64,000 nucleotides of DNA from NCBI RefSeq assembly GCF_037094685.1, contig NZ_CP146614.1:1426001-1490000 (forward strand). The letters are read 5' to 3'. Shown one piece after another: positions 43,628 to 51,616 of the stretch. The DNA is from Massilia sp. METH4. Its GTDB lineage: Bacteria; Pseudomonadota; Gammaproteobacteria; Burkholderiales; Burkholderiaceae_D. The position numbers and the translations under genes were made by a program. The notes under the pieces are model-generated. The model had not been told where the DNA came from. It saw nothing but the letters and a program-made list of their open reading frames with translations, and did no database searches. The stretch's first letter is position 1. Each line of letters begins with the position of its first letter.

Positions 43628-44884
43628 TCACCCCAGCGTGTCATCCCAGATCGTGCTTGCCCAATTCAACGCATACGCCCCTTCTAGTGCGCTCGCGTCC
43701 TTCGACAGGCCGCCGGAGCCCGGCACCACGAGCAGCGTCTTCTTCGCCGCGTCATAGGCATGCACCGAGGCGACGTGGATCACATCCTGGTCGGAGATGA
43801 AGCTGTAGCAGGTGTTGGTCAACACGGGCGAAGGATTCGGCGCGCGGCCGGCGAGCAGGTCGACCACGGCCGCCGCGCAGACCTTCGCGTGCTGGTTGGC
43901 CATGTGGGCGGACTTGGGCATCAGCGGCGCGGTCTGGATCGCGTCGCCGATCACGTGCACGTTCGGCGCGCGCTGCGATTCGAACGTGATGAAGTCGACC
44001 TCGCACCAGCGCGCGTTGACTGTCGCCAGGCCGGCGCCCGATGCGATCGCGCCGGCGCGATGCTGCGGTATCACGTTCAGCACGTCCGCCCTCACCTTCT
44101 CGCCGAGCTCGGAGACAGCGGTGCGGCCAGCCGCATCGATTTCCACCGTGCGAAAGCCCGGACGGTATTCGATGATGCCGCTATAGGGCTCCTTCCAGAT
44201 CTTCTTGAACAGCGGGCCTTTCGACACCACGTCCTCATTCGCATCGAGTAGCAGCACCTTCGAGCGGGGCTTGAAACGTCTGAAGTAATGCGCCACCTGG
44301 CATGCGCGCTCATAAGGGCCTGGCGGGCAGCGGTACGGCGCCGGCGGCACCGTCAGCGCATACACGCCGCCATCGGGCATCGCTTCGAGCTGCGCGCGCA
44401 AGGCGACTGTCTGCGCGCCGGCCTTCCACGCATGCAGGATCGGCCCAGCGGCCGTCATGCCCGGCAATTCGTCGAACAGGAATTCGATGCCGGGCGAGAC
44501 GATCAGGCGGTCATACGGGAGCCGGTCACCGCGCGCCAGGGCCACCATGCGCTTGTCGATGTCGATGCTCGTAGCGCTGTCGCGCACGATACGGATACCG
44601 TGGCGGGAAGCCAGCGCGTCGTAATTACGCGTGAGGTCGCCGATCTTGCGGGAACCGCCCAGCACCAGGTTCGACAGCGGGCATGAGACGAAGGCCGGAT
44701 TCGGTTCCACCAATGTGACGTCCACTTCCCCGCCGCTCCACCTGCGCACGTAACGCGCGGCGGCAGCGCCACCATAACCGCCGCCGATGACGACCACGTG
44801 CGGTCTTGCGCGCGGCGCCACCGTGGCGCAGCCGGCCAGCATCACGGCCGCGCCGGCCGCCTGCAACAGATCGCGGCGCTTCAT
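43628..44884 (-). CDS. fccB: Flavocytochrome c sulfide dehydrogenase-like flavoprotein (FccB/SoxF)
   Basis: 418 residues. Tat- or Sec-type signal (KRRDLLQAAGAAVMLAGC), then an FAD-binding Rossmann fold (VVVIGGGYGGAAAARYVRR, with VIGDAIQTAPLMPKSAHMANQ as the second dinucleotide-binding part). The C-terminal FCSD-type domain ends in ALNWASTIWDDTLG. Family members oxidise sulfide, passing electrons to a partner cytochrome c, here encoded just upstream with a 4-base overlap. The lipobox-like AGC suggests membrane anchoring. It is the last gene of the sox operon. Confidence 0.9.
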   Translation of the reverse strand: MKRRDLLQAAGAAVMLAGCATVAPRARPHVVVIGGGYGGAAAARYVRRWSGGEVDVTLVEPNPAFVSCPLSNLVLGGSRKIGDLTRNYDALASRHGIRIVRDSATSIDIDKRMVALARGDRLPYDRLIVSPGIEFLFDELPGMTAAGPILHAWKAGAQTVALRAQLEAMPDGGVYALTVPPAPYRCPPGPYERACQVAHYFRRFKPRSKVLLLDANEDVVSKGPLFKKIWKEPYSGIIEYRPGFRTVEIDAAGRTAVSELGEKVRADVLNVIPQHRAGAIASGAGLATVNARWCEVDFITFESQRAPNVHVIGDAIQTAPLMPKSAHMANQHAKVCAAAVVDLLAGRAPNPSPVLTNTCYSFISDQDVIHVASVHAYDAAKKTLLVVPGSGGLSKDASALEGAYALNWASTIWDDTLG

Positions 44885-45189
44885 GGCCGTTCCCCCTTCT
44901 GGGCCGCGAACCAGGCGGCGATCTGTTCCAGCTGTTCGTCGGTGTACCCCTTGGCGAGCTGCGTCATGATCGTGGCGGGGCGGCTGCCGTCCTTGAACGC
45001 CTTCAGGCTGGCCAGCAGGGTTTCCCTGGATTGCCCGGCCAGCGGCGGCAAGGCCGAACCTGCCGTATTGCCGTGCGCGCCATGACAGGCGGTGCAGGTG
45101 GCGGCCAGCCGTTCGCCGGCGCTCACTGGCTCGGCGGAGAACGCCGGCGTCCAGGCCAGCACCGCCAGGACCAACATCGTTATCTTCAT
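44881..45189 (-). CDS. Small cytochrome c, partner of the flavoprotein
   Basis: 102 residues with a signal peptide and one heme site, CTACH at residues 32-36, after which a class I cytochrome c fold follows (GHGNTAGSALPPLAG-type loop, PATIMTQLAKGY carrying the axial Met). It is translationally coupled on both sides: its start lies within the soxA end and its stop overlaps the fccB start. It probably takes electrons from the flavoprotein. A longer open frame upstream is a shadow of soxA. Confidence 0.88.
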   Translation of the reverse strand: MKITMLVLAVLAWTPAFSAEPVSAGERLAATCTACHGAHGNTAGSALPPLAGQSRETLLASLKAFKDGSRPATIMTQLAKGYTDEQLEQIAAWFAAQKGERP

Positions 45190-45932
45190 GGACGCACTCC
45201 CGGAGATTCCATCTTCATGCCTTCGGCCCGCAAGGCCAGCCACGCCTCCAGGTCGACGAGGTCTTGCGCGTTGGGTGCGGGCACGGCCGCGCGCACGCCC
45301 GTCATGCAATTGCGCAGCCGGCGCTGCAGGCTGCCCATGCCCTGCCACTCGAGCCGGTAGATCGGGTAGGCGTTCGCGTGGCCTTGCGGGATCGTCGCGC
45401 CAGCCAGCTTGCGGCCCCAGTTGTCGTCGTGGCACTGGGCGCACGACATGTTCAACTGGCCGATGCGTTGGTTGAACAGCACCCTACCCCGCTCAGCCGA
45501 TGCGCGCGTGCCAGCATCGCGCGGTGGCGCGACGGGCTGGCCACGCGATTGCAGGGCGATATACGATTGCAGCGCCAGCAATTCATCCGACTCGGGCTTT
45601 GCCGGAGCCGCTCCCTGCCTCCCCACGCGGCACTGCTCGATACGCTGGCCCAGCGTGATCACGCGCCCGGCCGCCTTGTCGAATGCGGGAAAGCGTGCCG
45701 CCACGCCGCGCATGCTGGACTTCGCGTCGCCGTGGCACGCTGCGCAGCTCTTTTCACCTTTCGCGTTCCAGGCAGCCTCCCCGTTCGCGACCCATAGCAT
45801 CCCTGGATTTTGCGTATCGTCGCGCTGCATCGCGCGGGTGGACTCGCCCATGAATTCCGCGCCGGACTTGCGGACATCCTGCGCCATGGCCGCCAGCGCC
45901 ACGAGGCCAAGCATCGCGGCCGTCCACCTCAT
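45186..45932 (-). CDS. soxA: Sulfur oxidation c-type cytochrome SoxA
   Basis: 248 residues. Signal peptide, then two CxxCH sites (CAACHGD and CAQCHDD), and the catalytic cysteine context LRNCMTGVRA. SoxA with SoxX attaches thiosulfate or sulfide to the SoxYZ carrier cysteine in the periplasm. It follows soxZ with a 4-base overlap. Confidence 0.95.
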   Translation of the reverse strand: MRWTAAMLGLVALAAMAQDVRKSGAEFMGESTRAMQRDDTQNPGMLWVANGEAAWNAKGEKSCAACHGDAKSSMRGVAARFPAFDKAAGRVITLGQRIEQCRVGRQGAAPAKPESDELLALQSYIALQSRGQPVAPPRDAGTRASAERGRVLFNQRIGQLNMSCAQCHDDNWGRKLAGATIPQGHANAYPIYRLEWQGMGSLQRRLRNCMTGVRAAVPAPNAQDLVDLEAWLALRAEGMKMESPGVRP

Positions 45933-46252
45933 GGCGTAACGGTGAGCGCCATGCGCTCGGTCTGCGTAAAACCGTTGTCGCCAGTCCAGGTGAATTCCAG
46001 CTCGCCGGTCTTGACGGCCACGGTGAAGAAGGCGATGTACGGGTTGGCGGATATGGCCGGGTGCAGCTCGGCGGCGAATACCTGCTCGCCGTCGTACTTG
46101 CAGACGAAGTGACGGATGATGTCCTGCGGCAGCGGCTTGCCGTCCGCGCCGGGCCGGTAGCCCGATTCCATCGGGTGCGCGATCAAGGCACGGATTTCGA
46201 TCACCTCGCCGCCCTTCGCTTCCTTCGGCATGTGGATGAGTGCCCGCGCCAT
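45929..46252 (-). CDS. soxZ: Thiosulfate oxidation carrier complex protein SoxZ
   Basis: 107 residues, an immunoglobulin-like beta protein without signal peptide that is exported with SoxY. KEAKGGEVIEIRALIAHPMESGYRPG and FTWTGDNGFTQTER are characteristic. The ATG overlaps the soxY stop (TGATG) and has a GAAGGAGAAG site; a GTG codon one triplet earlier is possible. Confidence 0.96.
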   Translation of the reverse strand: MARALIHMPKEAKGGEVIEIRALIAHPMESGYRPGADGKPLPQDIIRHFVCKYDGEQVFAAELHPAISANPYIAFFTVAVKTGELEFTWTGDNGFTQTERMALTVTP

Positions 46253-46704
46253 CACACTTCTCCTTCGATGCAGGCGGCCAGAGTGACGATCACGTCCACC
46301 GCCTGCTGCCAGCAGCTGCCGTCGCTCATTTTCGCTACCGCCACCAGCTTTTGCGATGTGGCTAGCCGGATACGTGTCGAGACCTCGGCCTTGCCCGCAC
46401 GTGGCCCCAGCGTAAAGCGCACGACATCGGTTTCCGGATTGCGCTCGTTGAAGATGGCGATGCTGGTGACGTGGTCCTGCGCCGTCAGCGGGCTCTCGAC
46501 ACGGACCGTCACCGGCACCGCGTTGCCGTTGTCGATCAGCTGGGCAATGTCGAACTTCACGCGGCCCGTTTGCGGCAGCTTGTTGCCGGTATAGGTCGCG
46601 ATCGCGGCAGCCATCTGCTGTGGCGTGGCGCCGGCCGGGCGCACCAGCGCCAGCAGCGTGCCGGCGGCAAGCAATTGACGGCGATGGCGGTTCGGCGTGT
46701 TCAT
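46252..46704 (-). CDS. soxY: Thiosulfate oxidation carrier protein SoxY, atypical C-terminus
   Basis: 150 residues. A Tat-like signal (RHRRQLLAAG) precedes a typical SoxY beta domain. The C-terminal arm, which normally ends in GGCGG and carries the sulfur substrate on its cysteine, here reads TLAACIEGEV. The cysteine (145) is present, but the flexible Gly-Gly context is replaced and five residues follow. The gene lies between soxX and soxZ with short overlaps, so it should form a SoxYZ complex. Confidence 0.92.
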   Translation of the reverse strand: MNTPNRHRRQLLAAGTLLALVRPAGATPQQMAAAIATYTGNKLPQTGRVKFDIAQLIDNGNAVPVTVRVESPLTAQDHVTSIAIFNERNPETDVVRFTLGPRAGKAEVSTRIRLATSQKLVAVAKMSDGSCWQQAVDVIVTLAACIEGEV

Positions 46705-47300
46705 GGCGTGTCCTTCAGCGTGGAAAGGTACGCTACTACATCCTCGATCTGCTGGGCGCTCAGGATCGTCTTGCCCGCATAGCCCTGAGCCACGCGCGTC
46801 AACCCATCGGTGCGGTAGTACGAGGGCATGATCGTGGCCGGGTTCAGGCGGCTCGAATCGGCGATGCGCAGGCGCAGCTGTGGCACCGTCCAGCGCGACC
46901 CCGCACCGGCCAGGCTGGGCGCCAGGTCGCCCTGGAAGCGTCCCTCAGGGATCGGGGCGGTGTGGCACAGCAGGCAGAGGCCGACGTGGCGGTCGGCCAC
47001 GATGGCGCGGCCGCGCTGGGGGTCGCCGGCGGTGGTGCCGGGGAGGGGGGCGGGGATGCCGTCATTGGCGTGGGCGTGGGACGCCACGGCCAACACTACC
47101 GGGGACAGACCCCTGGCAAACGCCAGCAGCCATGGTAAGGCTCCAACGGTGGCGGGGTCGGTCCCCTTGCATGCAACCGGGCCGGGCCACTTGCGATGGG
47201 ACGCCAGGGCCAACACAACCGGGGACAGACCCCTTGCGAAAGCCGCGGGCAAACGGCACAGCCACAGGGTGACGGGGTCAGTCCCCTTGCGGCCGGCCAT
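46701..47300 (-). CDS. soxX: Sulfur oxidation c-type cytochrome SoxX with repeat-derived N-terminus
   Basis: 199 residues as read from the ATG at 47300, which stands 6 bases after the upstream stop. The mature part (from about Asn79) has one heme site (C109-x2-C112-H113), a PATIMPSYYR axial-Met region and a C-terminal helix, as in SoxX. Residues 1-78 are unusual: KGTDPA/V, FARGLSPVVLA and ASH occur twice, exactly 40 residues apart (Phe21-His35 and Phe61-His75), because two repeat elements sit in frame. The second copy can serve as signal peptide with cleavage after HAHA. No internal ATG exists in frame; a non-ATG internal start is possible. Confidence 0.88.
   Translation of the reverse strand: MAGRKGTDPVTLWLCRLPAAFARGLSPVVLALASHRKWPGPVACKGTDPATVGALPWLLAFARGLSPVVLAVASHAHANDGIPAPLPGTTAGDPQRGRAIVADRHVGLCLLCHTAPIPEGRFQGDLAPSLAGAGSRWTVPQLRLRIADSSRLNPATIMPSYYRTDGLTRVAQGYAGKTILSAQQIEDVVAYLSTLKDTP
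47079..47290. repeat. Tandem REPIN-like elements inside soxX (GGGGACAGACCCC type)
   Basis: Four arms in two inverted pairs: GGGGACAGACCCC at 47101-47113 and GGGGTCGGTCCCC at 47154-47166, then GGGGACAGACCCC at 47221-47233 and GGGGTCAGTCCCC at 47274-47286. The two units also share a GGGACGCCA-GGCCAACAC-ACC left flank and start exactly 120 bases apart. Their central parts have diverged. Confidence 0.9.
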
Positions 47301-47306
47301 GGCTAC

Positions 47307-49469
47307 TCAGGCTTTCTTGAGACTGTGGTTCTTCAGCGGCAGGTCGCGGATGCGCTTGCCCGTGGCGGCAAAGATCGCGTTCAGCACGGCCGGCGCGGCC
47401 ACGGCGATCGTCGGTTCGCCCACGCCGCCCCAGAAGCCGCCGGACGGGATGATGATCGTCTCCACGGCCGGCATCTCGTCCATCTTCATCACCTGGTAAG
47501 TGTCGAAGTTCGATTGCTCGATCTGGCCATCCTTCACCGTGCACTCGCCGTACAGCGCGGCCGACAGGCCGTACACGAACGAGCCTTCCACCTGCGCCTC
47601 GATCTGCTGCGGGTTCACGGCGTGGCCAGGGTCGGTGGCCGCCACGATGCGGTGGATCTTCAGCTTGCCTTCCTTGTCCACCGAGATTTCCGCGCAGGCG
47701 GCCACGTAGCTGCCGAAGCCCATCGTTTGCGCCAGGCCGCGGTAGATGCCCTTCTTCGGCTTCTTCTGCCAGCCCACGCGCTCGGCCACGGCGTTCAGCA
47801 CGGCCAGGTGCTTCGGGCTGTCCTTCATCAGCTTGCGGCGCAAGGCCAGCGGGTCCTGCTTCGTCGCATGCGCGATCTCGTCGATGAAGCATTCCAGGTA
47901 GATGGCATTCTGGTTCAGGTTCACGCCGCGCCAGAAACCCGGCGGCACCGGTGGATTGCGCATGGCGTGGTCCACCAGCAGGTTCGGCACCGTGTACCCG
48001 ATCGACGCATCCGTGCCCGGTGCGTTCAGGCCCTGGAACACCGCGCCGTCCTTGCCGTTCTTGATATTGCCCGGGAAGAGCGCGGCCACGATCGACTGCC
48101 CGGAGATGCGCATGTGCAGCGCCGTGAGGTTGCCCTGCTTGTCCAGGCCGGCCGTCAGCTTGCACTGCGTGACCGGGTGGTAGCGGCCGTGCAGCATGTC
48201 TTCCTCGCGGGTCCAGATCAGCTTGACGGGCGTGCCCGGCATCTCTTTCGCGATCTGCACCACCTGGCGCACCCAGTCGTGCACCGCGCCACGCCGTCCG
48301 AAGCCCCCGCCCAGGTGGATCTTGTACACATCGCAACGCTCCTGCGGCAGGCCGGCCGCTTCCGACGCGGCGGCGAGTGCTGCTTCGCCGTTCTGCGTGG
48401 GCGACCAGACCTCGCAGCGCTCCGACGTCCAGCGCGCGGTGGCGTTCATCGTTTCCATCGTCGCGTGGTTCTGGTGCGGATAGGAATAGACGGCATCGAT
48501 GCGGCGCGCGGCAGCGGCCAGCGCTGCCTTCACGTCGCCGTTCGCATTGCCGACCGCCGCTTCCGGCGCGTCCAGCCCGGCCTTCAGCGTTGCCGCCACA
48601 TCCTTGCTGGAGAGGTTCGCGTTCGGGCCCTTATCCCATTCGATCGGCAGTGCATCGAGGGCGCTCTTGGCGCGCCACCACGTATCGGCCACCACGGCCA
48701 CCGCGGAGTCGCCCACCTGCAGCACCTTCTTCACGCCGGGCTTGTCCTTGATCGCCTCGGCGTTGAAACTCTTTACCTTGCCGCCGAAGACGGGACAATC
48801 CTTGATCGCCGCGTTCAGCATGCCGGGCATCGTCAGGTCCATGCCGTAGATCTGCTTGCCGGTGGTCTTGTCGACGGTGTCCAGCCGCGCCAGGCGCTTG
48901 CCGGCGATCTTCCAGTCCTTCGGGTCTTTCACCACGATGTCCTGCGGCGCTTCCAGCTTGCCGGCGGCATCGGCCACCTTGCCGTACGTAACGGTGCGGC
49001 CGGTGGGCACGTGCGTGATCACGCTGTTGGCGGCGCGGCATTCCGTGGCCGGCACGCCCCACTGCGTTGCTGCCGCCTGCACCAGCATCATCCGCGCGGC
49101 GGCGCCGCCCTTGCGCACGTACTCGTGCGAACCGCGCACGCCATTGCTGCCGCCCGTCGAGAAGCTGCCCCAGACGCGCTTGCGGGCCAGGTTCGCGCCC
49201 GGCGTCGGGTATTCGGTGGTGACCTTGCTCCAGTCGGCGTCCAGCTCTTCGGCCACCAGCTGCGCCAGGCCCGTCAGGGTGCCCTGCCCCATCTCGGAGC
49301 GCGCGATGCGGATGATGATCGTGTCATCGGGCTTGACGACCACCCAGGCGTTGACTTCGGGGGAAGGCGTGGCTTGCGCCTGCGCCGCGAACGGAATGTG
49401 GAAGGCGACCACCAGGCCGGCCGACTGGCCGAGGAAGCGGCGGCGCGCGGGATTCAGCACGGCGCTCAT
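47307..49469 (-). CDS. Molybdopterin-binding xanthine dehydrogenase-family large subunit (IorB-like)
   Basis: 720 residues. A Tat signal ([14 protein letters not shown]) exports it to the periplasm. The molybdenum hydroxylase large-subunit motifs [26 protein letters not shown] and the active-site Glu region [13 protein letters not shown] are present, as in isoquinoline 1-oxidoreductase beta or aldehyde dehydrogenases of the periplasmic type. It starts within the end of the 2Fe-2S subunit gene and is followed 6 bases later by soxX, so one operon is likely. Substrate unknown. SoxC has a different (sulfite-oxidase) fold, so this is not SoxC. Confidence 0.9.
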   Translation of the reverse strand: MSAVLNPARRRFLGQSAGLVVAFHIPFAAQAQATPSPEVNAWVVVKPDDTIIIRIARSEMGQGTLTGLAQLVAEELDADWSKVTTEYPTPGANLARKRVWGSFSTGGSNGVRGSHEYVRKGGAAARMMLVQAAATQWGVPATECRAANSVITHVPTGRTVTYGKVADAAGKLEAPQDIVVKDPKDWKIAGKRLARLDTVDKTTGKQIYGMDLTMPGMLNAAIKDCPVFGGKVKSFNAEAIKDKPGVKKVLQVGDSAVAVVADTWWRAKSALDALPIEWDKGPNANLSSKDVAATLKAGLDAPEAAVGNANGDVKAALAAAARRIDAVYSYPHQNHATMETMNATARWTSERCEVWSPTQNGEAALAAASEAAGLPQERCDVYKIHLGGGFGRRGAVHDWVRQVVQIAKEMPGTPVKLIWTREEDMLHGRYHPVTQCKLTAGLDKQGNLTALHMRISGQSIVAALFPGNIKNGKDGAVFQGLNAPGTDASIGYTVPNLLVDHAMRNPPVPPGFWRGVNLNQNAIYLECFIDEIAHATKQDPLALRRKLMKDSPKHLAVLNAVAERVGWQKKPKKGIYRGLAQTMGFGSYVAACAEISVDKEGKLKIHRIVAATDPGHAVNPQQIEAQVEGSFVYGLSAALYGECTVKDGQIEQSNFDTYQVMKMDEMPAVETIIIPSGGFWGGVGEPTIAVAAPAVLNAIFAATGKRIRDLPLKNHSLKKA

Positions 49470-49966
49470 GCCTTGCTCCCTTCGCGGTGTTCGATGGCCA
49501 GGCCGGCGCTCTTCGGATCGCCGCCGCGCGCCACCACGTGGATCGCCTTGCGCACGCGGTTGTAGGTGCCGCAGCGGCAGATGTTCTTCATGGCCATGTC
49601 GATGTCGGCATCGGTGGGCTTCGGTTTTTCCTTCAGCAGCGCGGTGGCGGCCATGATCATGCCGCTCTGGCAGAAGCCGCATTGCGGTACGTCGAGCGCC
49701 GCCCAGGCTTTCTGCACGGGGTGGGAGCCATCCGGCGACAGGCCTTCGATCGTCACGATCTTCATCTGCTCCGTCACGGTCGAGACGGGCCGCACGCAGC
49801 TGCGCATGGCCTCGCCATCGATGTGCACCGTGCAGGCACCGCACTGGGCGATGCCGCAACCGTATTTGGTGCCGGTCAGGCCCAGCTGCTCTCGCAGCAC
49901 CCAGAGCAGCGGGGTATCTTCCTCCGCTTCGAATTCGCGGACCTGTCCATTCACGTTCAGCTTCAT
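49466..49966 (-). CDS. 2Fe-2S subunit of molybdenum hydroxylase (IorA-like)
   Basis: 166 residues. An N-terminal plant-type [2Fe-2S] site ([14 protein letters not shown] with a further Cys in RSCVRPV) and a C-terminal site (CGFCQSGM and [10 protein letters not shown]) are typical of the small subunit that passes electrons from the molybdenum subunit. GGAGAACAGG stands before the ATG. It is the first gene of the eight-gene operon ending in fccB, and is divergent from ompW. Confidence 0.92.
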   Translation of the reverse strand: MKLNVNGQVREFEAEEDTPLLWVLREQLGLTGTKYGCGIAQCGACTVHIDGEAMRSCVRPVSTVTEQMKIVTIEGLSPDGSHPVQKAWAALDVPQCGFCQSGMIMAATALLKEKPKPTDADIDMAMKNICRCGTYNRVRKAIHVVARGGDPKSAGLAIEHREGSKA

Positions 49967-50045
49967 GCCTGTTCTCCAGAAGAGGTGGGTGCGTAGCGCA
50001 AATATCTTACTTGTTTTTCTCCTATCTGTATTCGTTTGGGCAATT

Positions 50046-50059
50046 TTGACTTGTATCAA
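50046..50059. promoter_or_regulatory. FNR/ANR-type binding site upstream of ompW
   Basis: TTGAC-TTGT-ATCAA, one change from the TTGAT-N4-ATCAA consensus. Its centre lies 41.5 bases before a start predicted from a TACACT -10 at 50082-50087, the class II activator spacing. It may also affect the divergent hydroxylase-sox operon. Confidence 0.6.
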
Positions 50060-50125
50060 AGTTTTTACAGATGAGCCTCCCTACACTGGCGCCGCTGACA
50101 CAGTGAATAGAGAAAAGGAAGCATC

Positions 50126-50737
50126 ATGAAAAAAGCAGTCGTCGCCATCATCGCCATCACCGCCGGCATGTTCGCCTGCCAGGCTTTTGCCCAGGAATCG
50201 AACTGGCAAGTGCGCGCCCGCGCCGTGCACATCGACCCGGCCGACAAGTCCGATCCGGTCGCCGGCGTCGGCGCAGCCGACCGCATCAGCGTCGAGAACA
50301 AGACGATCCCCGAGATCGATATTTCGTATTTCTTCACGCCGAACTTCGCCGCCGAGCTCGTGCTCACCTGGCCGCAGAAACACGAGGTCTACCTCGACGG
50401 GCAAAGCATCGGCACCTTCAAGCACTTGCCGCCCACGCTGATGGCGCAGTACCACTTCACGCCGGCCAAGACCGTGAGCCCCTACGTGGGCCTGGGCGTG
50501 AACTGGACGACGTTCTCGAAGAACCGGCTGCTGGGTGGCCAGGCCAGCCTGGAACACGACAGCTTCGGCCTGGCCGCGCAGGCGGGCATCGACTTCAAGC
50601 TCGACCGCAACTGGTCGCTGAACGTGGATGTGAAGAAGGTGCAGATCCGCAGTGACGTGCTGATCGGTGGCGTGAAGGCCAGCAAGGTCAAGGTCGACCC
50701 GGTGCTGTTCGGGGTCGGCGTCGGTTACCGCTTCTGA
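50126..50737 (+). CDS. ompW: Outer membrane protein OmpW
   Basis: 203 residues with a signal peptide (cleaved near AFAQE) and an eight-stranded barrel ending in GVGVGYRF. NWQVRARAVHIDP at the start, EIDISYFFTPNFAAELV and HLPPTLMAQYHF are conserved OmpW segments. OmpW forms a small hydrophobic channel and in several proteobacteria is induced in low oxygen; the FNR-like site upstream fits this. Confidence 0.95.
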   Translation: MKKAVVAIIAITAGMFACQAFAQESNWQVRARAVHIDPADKSDPVAGVGAADRISVENKTIPEIDISYFFTPNFAAELVLTWPQKHEVYLDGQSIGTFKHLPPTLMAQYHFTPAKTVSPYVGLGVNWTTFSKNRLLGGQASLEHDSFGLAAQAGIDFKLDRNWSLNVDVKKVQIRSDVLIGGVKASKVKVDPVLFGVGVGYRF

Positions 50738-50783
50738 GGAGGCGAATACAGCGTTTTAACCTGGAGTAACTCCAAGCCTTTTG

Positions 50784-50818
50784 CCTGCCCCCGGTTCGCC
50801 GGCGGCAGGTTTTTTTTC
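50784..50818 (+). terminator. Terminator after ompW
   Basis: CCTGCC...GGCAGG stem with an inner CGG-TTCG-CCG, followed by eight or more T residues. Confidence 0.9.
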
Positions 50819-50839
50819 GTGGTGATCGGAAGGGAAACC

Positions 50840-50917
50840 GGTGTCTGGCACTATTTCCCGGATGAGGCCCCGGGAAATAATGTCAGACACCAAGCCCGAG
50901 AATAGTGTCTGACACCG
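50840..50917. repeat. REPIN-like inverted repeat (GTGTCTGACAC type)
   Basis: Arms of 21 bases at 50840-50860 and 50871-50891 are inverted copies with two mismatches and a 10-base loop. A third partial arm with AATAGTGTCTGACACC ends at about 50916. It lies between convergent ompW and the DUF2244 gene. Confidence 0.85.
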
Positions 50918-50933
50918 ACGCCGCAGGCGGCGC

Positions 50934-51389
50934 TTACTGCGCGAGCGCTTCGCGCAGCTGGCGCGCCAGCGCGCGCCGCTCGTCGTCGGGCAGCCAGGTA
51001 CCGATGTCGACGGTGACACCGCGCGCCACGAGGCGGATCGGGTCGCGCCGCCGCTCGGGCGGCACGATGCGCAGCCAGTAGGGATCGAGTTGCGTCAGCT
51101 GGGCCTGGCCGGCGCGCACCTTTTCCACGGACAGTACGCCTTGCTCGTAGACGATACGGTCGAAGTCGGTGGCATGACGGCTGTAGGCGATGAAGGCCGC
51201 CGTCACGGCGGCCATTTCCAGCACTGAAAAAACCAGCACGTACCACGCGCCTTGCAGCGTGAAGAACATGCCGACGGCAAGCGAGATAGCAAGGAGCGCG
51301 GTCCAGGTGAACATGGTTTGCCGCGGCGTCAGCGAGCAATTGCGCCGCAACAGCCATTCGCGGCGTTCCCCATGCCAATCACGTTTCAC
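50934..51389 (-). CDS. DUF2244 membrane protein
   Basis: 151 residues with two membrane segments (about 28-72) and a C-terminal soluble part (GQAQLTQLDPYWLRIVPP). It fits DUF2244, a family of unknown function frequently found beside respiratory oxidase genes; here it has no such neighbour. The first residues (RRNCSLTPRQ) match the family's conserved entry. Confidence 0.85.
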   Translation of the reverse strand: MKRDWHGERREWLLRRNCSLTPRQTMFTWTALLAISLAVGMFFTLQGAWYVLVFSVLEMAAVTAAFIAYSRHATDFDRIVYEQGVLSVEKVRAGQAQLTQLDPYWLRIVPPERRRDPIRLVARGVTVDIGTWLPDDERRALARQLREALAQ

Positions 51390-51616
51390 CGTATTTTCCT
51401 CCGGTAGAGCAAGTAATGTACGCCCGGCCGGGCGCGCGCCCGCGCACGGTTGCAGTATCGACAGGCAGTTGCCGCCCGGTCAAGCCAACGTTGTTGCCAT
51501 GAGACAAGCCCCTTCCAAAACGCACCTCGCTCCGCAACAAATTCGCGCTTTCGGTGAACAATGTTCGCAAGCCTGCTGTCCGAGCAGGCAGGACTATCCA
51601 TCGATGGGGAGAGATC

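Noticed and set aside
47307..49469. Molybdenum subunit as SoxC
   Set aside because: Motifs are those of the xanthine dehydrogenase family with a 2Fe-2S partner, not of the sulfite oxidase family.
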